DNA of 64,000 nt from Variovorax sp. OV700 (lineage in GTDB: Bacteria > Pseudomonadota > Gammaproteobacteria > Burkholderiales > Burkholderiaceae_C), in the NCBI RefSeq assembly GCF_900099805.1, contig NZ_FNDR01000012.1:62001-126000 (forward strand), read 5' to 3'. Below, piece after piece: positions 57,503 to 64,000 of the stretch. The number at the start of each line of letters is the position of its first letter. The stretch's first letter is position 1. The notes beneath the pieces are model-generated. The model saw nothing but the letters and a program-made list of their open reading frames with translations, was not told the DNA's origin and did not search any database. A program made the translations under genes and the position numbers.

Positions 57503-59100
57503 CCGAGCCCGAGGAACAAGAGCTCGGCACCATTGCACCGTTTTTCGACGGCGGCTACTACCTGTCGCGATATCCTGACGTTGCGTCGGCGAATGTCGAC
57601 CCAGTCTGGCACTATTGCGTGTTCGGTTGGAAGGAAGGCCGGGATCCGTCCGCGGCATTTGACACGAGCTACTACCTGCGCGAGAACCGGGATGTCGCGG
57701 TAGCTGGCATCAACCCATTCGCCCACTACATCGGAAGCGGGCGATACGAAGATCGCAAGCCCGTACCAGAGATGGCCGGCATGCGCATGCAATTGCTGAA
57801 TGCCTGGACCGCTGTCGCTGATCGCGTTGGCGTCGAAGACGGTGAACCTGTGCTGGGTGCGCCGCGCGAACTTGATGTCCACACCCTCGTTGCGGCGCTC
57901 ACCTCGAGCGCGAAAAATGAAGAATTCGTCATCTCCGTCAGTCACGACGACTACGCACTCAGCGTTGGCGGCATCCAGAACATCATCGGCGACGAGCTCG
58001 CGGAATTCCGCGACAGGGGCATCGGCTACCTGCACCTGTGTTCGGCCCGCCCGATTCGATGGCTTGCCGAGGCGTCGAGCGGCGACGACTTCGTTTTTGC
58101 GCTGCGCCTGGATGGCGAAGCGCTGGGCCGCGTCAACGGGGTGACGCTGCAGCAGGCGTTGAAGCGCCTCGCAACAACCGGTTCGCGGGCCATGTGGGTG
58201 ATCCACCACCTCATGAGCCATTCGCCCGAACTGCTCAAGAAGTTGATCGCAGCCAACAGCGCGCGGCCGCCGCTTTTTTGGACGCACGACTACTTCGCCC
58301 TGTGTCCGAGCTACACGCTGCTGCGAAATGACACTAGCTATTGCGGCGCACCGGCAGTGAACTCGACGGCATGCGAGATCTGCGCCTACGGAAAGGAGCG
58401 GCCGATTCACCAAGAGCGCATCCAGGCGTTCCTGCGCGAGGTCCGCCCGTCGCTGGTGGCGCCATCGCAGTCCGCCTTGGAACTTTGGCGCCGTTCGATT
58501 GGGGTCGAGGTGACTGATACGCATGTGCTGCAACCTGCCAGGCTGGCGCAATCGGATCGAATATGGGTCCAACCCTTCAGACCGCGTTTGCGCATTGCTC
58601 ACCTGGGCTCGCAGGTTTTTCACAAGGGCTGGGACACCTACCAGCGCCTGGCGGGGGCTTTCCAAACGGATGACCGGTATGAATTCTTCCAACTCGGAAC
58701 ACCTGGTGCCACTCCGTCGTTCATCCATCACATACCGGTCAAGGTCGAAGCATCGGCACGTGATGCCATGGTGCACGCGATAGCCAGACAAGATATCGAT
58801 GTGGTGATCTCCTGGAGCATCTGGCCCGAAACTTTCTGCTTCACCGCGCACGAGGCGATGGCTGGCGGTGCGTTCGTAGTGGCCAGACGCGAGCAGGGAC
58901 ATGTGAATGCGGCCATCCATAGGTATGCACCGGAGGCCTCGCGCAATGTCGACGACGAAGAAGAGCTGCACCGCTATTTCCGCGGCGGAGATGTCTTGAT
59001 CGATGTCGCACGGTCGTCGCGCCGGCATGGCTGCCTGGTGCCGTCCCTGGGAAGCGCGGAGTTGCTGCATCCCGTCTTTGAAGCAGAGGTTCGTGCATGA
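57499..59100 (+). CDS. Glycosyltransferase with N-terminal tandem NPDV/HY-type repeats
   Basis: A 533-residue protein. Residues ~12-90 hold two copies of a ~38-residue repeat: FFDGGYYLSRYPDVASANVDPVWHYCVFGWKEGRDPS, then FDTSYYLRENRDVAVAGINPFAHYIGSGRYEDRKP. Such repeats are often attached to glycosyltransferases of surface polysaccharides. The remainder resembles a GT-B enzyme: FVISVSHDDYALSVGGIQNIIGDE near 150, RIAHLGSQVFHKGWDTYQRLAGAF near 375 and PETFCFTAHEAMAGGAFVVARREQGH, the nucleotide-sugar site of GT4-like enzymes. The Cys pair in TACEICAYG is unusual. Linkage and sugar cannot be told. Confidence 0.85.
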   Translation: MTEPEEQELGTIAPFFDGGYYLSRYPDVASANVDPVWHYCVFGWKEGRDPSAAFDTSYYLRENRDVAVAGINPFAHYIGSGRYEDRKPVPEMAGMRMQLLNAWTAVADRVGVEDGEPVLGAPRELDVHTLVAALTSSAKNEEFVISVSHDDYALSVGGIQNIIGDELAEFRDRGIGYLHLCSARPIRWLAEASSGDDFVFALRLDGEALGRVNGVTLQQALKRLATTGSRAMWVIHHLMSHSPELLKKLIAANSARPPLFWTHDYFALCPSYTLLRNDTSYCGAPAVNSTACEICAYGKERPIHQERIQAFLREVRPSLVAPSQSALELWRRSIGVEVTDTHVLQPARLAQSDRIWVQPFRPRLRIAHLGSQVFHKGWDTYQRLAGAFQTDDRYEFFQLGTPGATPSFIHHIPVKVEASARDAMVHAIARQDIDVVISWSIWPETFCFTAHEAMAGGAFVVARREQGHVNAAIHRYAPEASRNVDDEEELHRYFRGGDVLIDVARSSRRHGCLVPSLGSAELLHPVFEAEVRA

Positions 59101-60080
59101 GAGTCGCCTGTTTCACGAGTGCTTCCTTCAGCTATCTCGACCGGGCGAGGGTACTCTTCGAGACTGTCCGGAGATTTCATCCCGAATGGGAGAACTGGTT
59201 TTGCTTGGTCGATGAAGAGCCGGTGAATTTCGTGTTCGACATCGACGCTGAAGACATCGATCGGGTGGTGAAGTTGGACGAATTGGGTGTCAAAGAGCCG
59301 CTCGCATGGGCTTTCGAGCACGATGTCGTCGAGCTGTGCACGGCCGTAAAAGGCGCGATGCTGTGCCACATGCTCGAGCAGGGCATCGACAAAGTCATCT
59401 ACCTCGATCCCGACATTGCCTTGTTCGGATCGCTCGACGAAGTGCTCAAGCTGCTCGACGAGCACAGCGCCGCGCTCACGCCGCACCAGATCGATCCCGA
59501 CACAGAGCGCTCAGCTATCGTAGACAACGAGATCGGCTCGCTGAAGTACGGCATCTTCAACCTCGGCTTTGTTGCGGTGCGCAATAGCGCGCCGGGCAGG
59601 GCCTTCGCGCGTTGGTGGCGCGATCGGTTGCTGGAGTTCTGTTTCGACGACATTGAAAACGGCTTGTTCACCGACCAGAAGTGGTGCAACCACGCGCCCG
59701 TTTTCTTTCCCGAGATCGCCATATTGCGGCACCGCGGCTACAACGTTGCGAGCTGGAATCTCAGTCAGCGCCGCATCCGAATTTCACCGGACGGCCAGAT
59801 CACCGCTGGCGGCGACCCGTTGAAGTTTTTTCACTTCACCAAGGTGACGCATGTTGGTGAAACCATGCTGGCCCGGTACGCGGGGGGGCGTCCGGAAGTG
59901 TTCGAACTGATGCACTGGTACAAGAGCCGCCTGAGGGCCCACGCCGTCAAGGACGTTCCGCCGGGATGGTGGTACTACGGAACCTACTCGGACGGCAGGC
60001 CCATCTCGAAAGAGGACCGTGCCGCTCACCGGCAACTGCGGCTGCGGCAGAAGCATCTGGCCAATCCGTTCGCGGCCTGA
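59097..60080 (+). CDS. Glycosyltransferase, GT-A type with DxD motif
   Basis: A 327-residue cytoplasmic protein. It opens MRVACFTSASFSYLDRARVLFETVRRFHPEW, the entry of sugar-nucleotide-binding GT-A enzymes. IDKVIYLDPDIALFGSLDEVL (DPD at 104-106) is the DxD metal site. FNLGFVAVRNSAPGRAFARWWRDRL and GLFTDQKWCNHAPVFFPEIAI match the acceptor-side part of GT8-like enzymes. The ATG overlaps the stop of the preceding glycosyltransferase (ATGA), so the three-gene cassette is tightly coupled and ends here. Confidence 0.87.
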   Translation: MRVACFTSASFSYLDRARVLFETVRRFHPEWENWFCLVDEEPVNFVFDIDAEDIDRVVKLDELGVKEPLAWAFEHDVVELCTAVKGAMLCHMLEQGIDKVIYLDPDIALFGSLDEVLKLLDEHSAALTPHQIDPDTERSAIVDNEIGSLKYGIFNLGFVAVRNSAPGRAFARWWRDRLLEFCFDDIENGLFTDQKWCNHAPVFFPEIAILRHRGYNVASWNLSQRRIRISPDGQITAGGDPLKFFHFTKVTHVGETMLARYAGGRPEVFELMHWYKSRLRAHAVKDVPPGWWYYGTYSDGRPISKEDRAAHRQLRLRQKHLANPFAA

Positions 60081-60362
60081 ACCTGCTGCGGCACCCCGTG
60101 GGCCCACGGTCGACCGCGTATCCCCATCAAATAAAGCGAACAAGGCGGTGGATTTCCCTAGCCGATTGCGGCCACCCCGCAACCCGAAGGTTTGCTGCAG
60201 TTCAAGTTGAATGTTTTTCCAGAAACAACTGCCACGCCTTTTGCCTTCCGCCTGGAAGGGCTCACGGTAAAAACGGCCGCCACGCCGATCGTGGTCCCGG
60301 CGCTGTAGTGGGTTTACCGGCGCCGGGTCGTCAGGCGCGGTGCCGGTGGCGATAATCCCCCG
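60081..60362. other. Intergenic region with a 14-bp palindrome and a GC stem-loop upstream of dapF
   Basis: 282 bp between the glycosyltransferase cassette and dapF. It contains the perfect palindrome CCGTGGGCCCACGG (60096-60109), just past the upstream stop, and a stem-loop with arms CCCGGCGC (60296-60303) and GCGCCGGG (60320-60327). A GATAAT hexamer 10 bases before the dapF ATG may be a -10 giving a nearly leaderless transcript. No gene seen. Confidence 0.5.
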
Positions 60363-61247
60363 ATGCGAATTCGCTTCACCAAGATGCAGGGGGCCGGCAA
60401 CGATTTTGTCGTGCTCGACGAAACGCGCGGCTCGCTGGGCCTCACGGCCGCGCAATACCGCTTTCTGGCCGACCGCCACTTCGGCGTCGGCGCCGACCAG
60501 ATCCTCACGGTGCGGCCGCCTTCCAGGAGCGCGGCCGAGGGCGTCGATTTTCAATATGTGATCCACAACGCCGATGGCGGCGAGGTGGAGCAATGCGGCA
60601 ATGGCGCGCGCTGCTTCATGCGCTTCGTGCGCGAGCACCACCTGACCGAGAAGGACGCGGTGCGCGTCGAAACGCTGGCCGGCATCATCGAGCCGCGCAT
60701 GGGCGAAGACGGCCGGGTCACGGTGGACATGGGGCCGCCGATCTTCGAGCCGGCCCGCGTGCCCTTCGACACCGCCGGACTCACTCCGCAGCCCACGGGT
60801 TCGTGGCACACCTGGCACCTGGCGCTTGGCACGCATGCCGACTCGGCCATTGTTTCCGTCGCGGTGCTGTCGATGGGCAACCCGCACGCGGTGCAGGTGG
60901 TCGACAACGTCGACACGGCGCCGGTGGCCCGGCAGGGCCCGCAGATCGAGCACCATCCGCGCTTTCCGCAGCGGGTGAATGCCGGTTTCATGCAGGTGGT
61001 CGACCGCACGCACGTCAAGCTGCGGGTGTTCGAGCGCGGCGCCGGCGAAACGCTGGCCTGCGGCACCGGCGCCTGTGCGGCGGTGGTTGCGGGCATCCGG
61101 CTCGGCCTGCTGGAAAGCCGGGTCGACGTGCAGACGCACGGCGGCGTGCTCACCATCGGCTGGCAGGGCGAGGGGAGCCCGGTGCTCATGACCGGACCGG
61201 CCACCACGGTTTTCGAGGGAGACATCGAGGTGCCCGAGCTGCCATGA
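60363..61247 (+). CDS. dapF: Diaminopimelate epimerase
   Basis: A 294-residue enzyme that converts LL- to meso-diaminopimelate for lysine and peptidoglycan. The two catalytic cysteines are in EQCGNGARCF (Cys78) and ETLACGTGACAAVVAG. The opening FTKMQGAGNDFVVLDE and the MGNPHAVQVVDNV segment are family signatures. It starts the conserved dapF-DUF484-xerC gene order known from many proteobacteria. The next gene overlaps its stop (ATGA). Confidence 0.97.
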   Translation: MRIRFTKMQGAGNDFVVLDETRGSLGLTAAQYRFLADRHFGVGADQILTVRPPSRSAAEGVDFQYVIHNADGGEVEQCGNGARCFMRFVREHHLTEKDAVRVETLAGIIEPRMGEDGRVTVDMGPPIFEPARVPFDTAGLTPQPTGSWHTWHLALGTHADSAIVSVAVLSMGNPHAVQVVDNVDTAPVARQGPQIEHHPRFPQRVNAGFMQVVDRTHVKLRVFERGAGETLACGTGACAAVVAGIRLGLLESRVDVQTHGGVLTIGWQGEGSPVLMTGPATTVFEGDIEVPELP

Positions 61248-61945
61248 CCACCAACATCAGAAACAACAAAGACGACGCCATGAACCCGATCACCGAAGAC
61301 GACATCGCCAACTACCTGGCGAACACGCCCGACTTTTTCGAGCGGCACGCGCAGTTGCTGGCGCAGGTGCAGCTCACCAGCCCGCACGGCAACCGCGCCG
61401 TGAGCCTGCAGGAGCGCCAGGCCGAAATGCTGCGCGAGAAGATCAAGGCGCTGGAGCATCGCCTGATGGACATGGTGCGCCACGGCACCGAGAACGTTGT
61501 GATTGCCGACCGTTTGCAGCGCTGGACCAAGGGCCTCTTGACCACGCGCGACCCGCGCAGCCTGCCGTACCGCATCGCGGTCGATCTGCAGTCGCTGTTC
61601 CTGGTGCCGCAGACGGCCATCAAGGTGTGGGACTGCGGCGCCGACTATCTCAACGAAGCCTATGCCCAGTGGGTGAGCGACGACGTGAAGGCGCTGGCCA
61701 CCTCACTCACTTCGCCTTATTGCGGGCTCAATTCGGGCTTCGAGGCGGCCAACTGGCTGCCCGAGCCGACCGGCGCGGCATCGATTGCGTTGATTCCGCT
61801 GCGGCCCGATGCCGAATCGCCGGCCTTTGGCCTTTTGGTGCTGGCCTCGCCGGACGCCCAGCGCTTCAACGCCGAAATGGGCACCGACTTTCTCGAGCGC
61901 ATCGCCGAACTGGCATCGGGCGCGCTGTCGCGGCTGCGTCCTTGA
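61244..61945 (+). CDS. DUF484 family protein
   Basis: A 233-residue protein of the DUF484 (GAF-like) family usually encoded between dapF and xerC. The characteristic N-terminal ITEDDIANYLANTPDFFERHAQLLAQVQLTSPHGNRAVSLQERQAEMLREKIKALEHRL includes a helical stretch. The C-terminal half is a GAF-type fold (IALIPLRPDAESPAFGLLVLASPDAQRFNAEMGTDFLERIAEL). ATG 61280 (MNPITEDD) is an alternative start matching the shorter homologues. Function unknown. Confidence 0.9.
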   Translation: MTTNIRNNKDDAMNPITEDDIANYLANTPDFFERHAQLLAQVQLTSPHGNRAVSLQERQAEMLREKIKALEHRLMDMVRHGTENVVIADRLQRWTKGLLTTRDPRSLPYRIAVDLQSLFLVPQTAIKVWDCGADYLNEAYAQWVSDDVKALATSLTSPYCGLNSGFEAANWLPEPTGAASIALIPLRPDAESPAFGLLVLASPDAQRFNAEMGTDFLERIAELASGALSRLRP

Positions 61946-62577
61946 GCGGCCAGCGCCGGTCCTGGCGGGCCGCGCGGCCCGTGTTGTGGACGGTGCTGGT
62001 TGCCGGGACGCTGGTCTACCTGGCCATTGCCGCCGTCGTATGGCGGCACGCGGCCGAGGCGCTGGCCCATCCGCCCGAGCAGCCGGCCGATGCTGCGCTG
62101 ATCCTGGGCAACCGCGCCTACCTCAAGGGCAAGCCCAATCCCTGCCTCACGGGCCGCGTCGACACCGGCATTGCGCTGGCCAATGCGGGCCGCGTGAAGC
62201 AGCTGGTGCTGTCGGGCGGCGTCGACAAGGAAGACGGCCGCATCGAAGCCGAGGTGATGGAGCGCCATGCGCGCGCCGAGGGCTATGCCGGTCCGCTGCT
62301 GCTGGAGCCGGCCTCCACCTCGACCCGGCTGAACCTGGCGATGTCGAGCCCGATGCTGAAGGCGGCGGGCGTGCGCAGCGTCATCGTGGTGTCGGAGCCC
62401 TATCACCTGTGGCGCGTGGAGCGCCTGGTGCGGGCCAGCGGCTTCGACAAGGAATTCGACGTTCAGTATGCGGCCGCCGACACGAGTTGCTGGCGCCGCT
62501 GGGGCATGGTTTTCAAGGGCGCGTTGCGCGAGCCGCTGGCTGTCGTGAACAATGCATTCAATGGCTACCTCCACTGA
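61942..62577 (+). CDS. YdcF-like (DUF218) membrane-anchored protein
   Basis: A 211-residue protein with one N-terminal transmembrane helix (VLWTVLVAGTLVYLAIAAVVW) and a DUF218 domain: ADAALILGNRAYLKGKPNPCLTGRVDTGIALANAGRVKQLVLSGGVDKEDGRIEAEVMERHA, then STSTRLNLAMSSPMLKAAGVRSVIVVSEPYHLWRVERL. The TTG at 61942 overlaps the DUF484 stop (TTGA); GTG 61981 is an alternative giving a shorter N-terminus. Relatives such as SanA and ElyC affect envelope integrity. It is an insertion relative to the usual dapF-DUF484-xerC order. Confidence 0.87.
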   Translation: MSGQRRSWRAARPVLWTVLVAGTLVYLAIAAVVWRHAAEALAHPPEQPADAALILGNRAYLKGKPNPCLTGRVDTGIALANAGRVKQLVLSGGVDKEDGRIEAEVMERHARAEGYAGPLLLEPASTSTRLNLAMSSPMLKAAGVRSVIVVSEPYHLWRVERLVRASGFDKEFDVQYAAADTSCWRRWGMVFKGALREPLAVVNNAFNGYLH

Positions 62578-63586
62578 GACGGCTGGCACGGCCGCCGCGC
62601 CGCCCTGGGTCGAAAAATACCTGGAGCATGTGCGCGTGGAACGCCGGCTGGCGCCGCGCACGGTCGAGCTCTACGCCATTCACCTCCAGGCGCTCGCGGC
62701 CAACGCCGCGGAGGCCGGGCTTTCGCTCGACCGCGTGCAAACGGCCCACATCCGGCGCTGGATGGCGCAACTGCACAGCGCCGGGCGCGAGCCGCGCGGC
62801 ATTGCACTGGTGCTCTCATGCTGGCGCAGCTTCTATCGCTGGCTCGGCAACGAGGGGCTGGTGGGCTTCAATCCGGTGAAGGACGTGCATGCGCCCAAGG
62901 CCGCGCGGCCGCTGCCCAAGGCGCTGGCAGTCGACGACGCGGTGCGGCTCGCCGAAATGTACGACCCCGAGGCCGATCCCTGGACCGAGGCGCGCGACGG
63001 CGCCATTGTCGAAGTGCTCTACGGCTGCGGCCTGCGCGTGAGCGAACTCACCGGCCTCGATGCGCAGGCCAGCAGCACGGCCCGCGGCTGGGTCGATCTC
63101 GACGCGCTGGAAGCCAACGTGCTCGGCAAGGGCAGCAAGCGGCGCCTGGTGCCGATCGGCGGCAAGGCGGCCGAAGCGCTGCGCGACTGGCTCGCGGTGC
63201 GCGGCGAATGCCCGGCGCTGGCAACGGCCGGCCTGCGCGACCCCGCGGGCGCGGCGGCGCTCTTCATCAGCAGCAAGGGCGTGCGGATGTCGTCGCAGGC
63301 GGTATGGAAGCTGTTGCGCGAGCGCAGCCTCAAGGCCGGCCTGGCGGCGCCGGTGCATCCGCACATGCTGCGGCACTCGTTTGCGAGCCACGTGCTCCAG
63401 TCGAGCAGCGACCTGCGCGCCGTGCAGGAGCTGCTGGGCCACGCCAATATCTCGACCACGCAGATCTATACCCGGCTGGATTTTCAGCACCTGGCCAAGG
63501 CCTATGACGCGGCCCACCCGCGCGCGCAGGCGCGACCCGAGGGCACGCGGCCGCGGCCCAAAAAAGACAACGACAACAAACAATGA
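62561..63586 (+). CDS. xerC: Tyrosine recombinase XerC
   Basis: A 341-residue site-specific recombinase that, with XerD, resolves chromosome dimers at dif. The N-terminal core-binding SAM-like domain spans residues 15-105. The catalytic residues are Arg159 (YGCGLRVSEL), Lys193 (GKGSKRR), His268 and Arg271 (PHMLRHSF), His294 (LLGHANIS) and the nucleophile Tyr303 (TTQIYTRLD). It is longer than E. coli XerC because of an insertion near 135-140 and 165-180 and a basic tail. It overlaps the YdcF-like gene by 17 bp. Context with dapF supports XerC over a phage integrase. Confidence 0.95.
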   Translation: MATSTETAGTAAAPPWVEKYLEHVRVERRLAPRTVELYAIHLQALAANAAEAGLSLDRVQTAHIRRWMAQLHSAGREPRGIALVLSCWRSFYRWLGNEGLVGFNPVKDVHAPKAARPLPKALAVDDAVRLAEMYDPEADPWTEARDGAIVEVLYGCGLRVSELTGLDAQASSTARGWVDLDALEANVLGKGSKRRLVPIGGKAAEALRDWLAVRGECPALATAGLRDPAGAAALFISSKGVRMSSQAVWKLLRERSLKAGLAAPVHPHMLRHSFASHVLQSSSDLRAVQELLGHANISTTQIYTRLDFQHLAKAYDAAHPRAQARPEGTRPRPKKDNDNKQ

Positions 63587-64000
63587 AAACCCTCCGCCTC
63601 AAGCCCGGCAAGGAGCGCTCGCTAGCGCGCCGCCATCCCTGGATTTTCGAATCCGCCATTGCACGCGGCGGTGCCGATTCGGGCGAGACGGTGCGCGTCG
63701 AATCCCATGACGGCGCCTTCCTGGCCTGGGCCGCGTTCAGCCCGATTTCCAAGATCCGCGCGCGGGCCTGGAGCTTTGTCGAAACACAGCGCATCGACGC
63801 GGCCTTTCTTGCCTCGGTGTGCGCCCGCGCGGTGGCGGCCCGGTCGCTTTTCGACCTGCAGAGCGACGGTGTCCGGCTGGTCCACGGCGAGGCCGATGGG
63901 CTCCCGGGCCTCATCGTCGACCGCTACGGCGACACGCTGGTCGCGCAGTTCTTGTCGGCCGGCGTCGAGCGCTGGAAGGCCGTCATTGCCGACGCCCTGC
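63583..64000 (+). CDS. rlmI: 23S rRNA (cytosine-5)-methyltransferase RlmI-like, 3' end outside window
   Basis: The first 139 residues of a class I SAM-dependent methyltransferase. The N-terminal PUA-type RNA-binding domain reads KTLRLKPGKERSLARRHPWIFESAIARGGADSGETVRVESHDGAFLAWAAFSP. It is followed by the linker LVHGEADGLPGLIVDRYGDTLVAQFLS, both characteristic of RlmI/YccW. RlmI makes m5C1962 in 23S rRNA. The SAM-binding and catalytic parts lie beyond the right edge. The start overlaps the xerC stop (ATGA). Confidence 0.93.
   Translation, partial: MKTLRLKPGKERSLARRHPWIFESAIARGGADSGETVRVESHDGAFLAWAAFSPISKIRARAWSFVETQRIDAAFLASVCARAVAARSLFDLQSDGVRLVHGEADGLPGLIVDRYGDTLVAQFLSAGVERWKAVIADAL

Noticed and set aside
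62561..63586. Tyrosine recombinase considered as an integrase marking a mobile island
   Set aside because: It sits in the conserved dapF-DUF484-xerC block with no attachment site or phage genes nearby, so the chromosomal XerC is the better reading.

Overview
The window looks like chromosomal DNA of a Comamonadaceae beta-proteobacterium, most likely Variovorax or a close relative (inferred from gene content, not tested). It is GC-rich and densely packed. It carries several orphan Bug/TctC periplasmic binding proteins, a ProQ-family RNA chaperone, an intact class A RNase P RNA, a dapF-DUF484-xerC block and a Wsp chemosensory operon. No tRNA, rRNA, CRISPR array, prophage or transposase gene was seen.

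Layout. 1-3.9 kb (minus strand): a TRAP transporter (dctQ, dctM, dctP) ending in a nucleoside hydrolase that runs off the left edge. 4.0-16.0 kb (minus): a nine-gene acyl-CoA catabolic operon. It encodes a bifunctional hydratase/3-hydroxyacyl-CoA dehydrogenase, a thiolase, paired acyl-CoA dehydrogenases, a crotonase, a CaiB-type CoA-transferase, an acyl-CoA synthetase and two Bug binding proteins. A divergent LysR gene and a palindromic T-N11-A site lie at its head. 17.0-18.3 kb: a small lipoprotein, ureidoglycolate lyase and a TfoX-domain protein. 18.3-25.5 kb (minus): a complete peptide-type ABC transporter with a terminal amidase. 25.6-30.3 kb: pyrC, a NYN-domain protein, a DUF3025 protein, htpX and the converging proQ gene. 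30.3-38.7 kb: flavoenzymes, cysteine synthase, rnpB, a lipoprotein, a pseudouridine-synthase-like protein, a Nudix/metallo-beta-lactamase fusion and another Bug protein. 38.7-40.2 kb: a glycine-zipper protein and an oxygenase-like unknown. 40.3-48.7 kb: wspABCDEFR. 48.8-55.6 kb: a Tat-exported phospholipase C, a lipoprotein esterase, an AraC regulator, a monooxygenase-like protein, a zincin-like protein, an I78 inhibitor lipoprotein and a DsbA-fold isomerase. 56.0-60.1 kb: a compositionally distinct FkbM methyltransferase/two-glycosyltransferase cassette. 60.4-64.0 kb: dapF, DUF484, a YdcF-like protein, xerC and rlmI (cut by the right edge).

Three points stand out. First, the Wsp operon is complete in order, but its kinase gene wspE changes reading frame near 45,265-45,280. 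This splits the phosphotransfer domain from the ATPase, so this copy of the c-di-GMP surface-sensing pathway is probably broken, unless the shift is a sequence error. Second, two copies of a 256-258 bp imperfect palindromic repeat each sit inside a transporter operon, between permease genes and the next transporter component. A different, roughly 92 bp, hairpin-rich repeat occurs twice in other intergenic gaps. Third, a pseudouridine-synthase-like protein has Glu where the family has its catalytic Asp.
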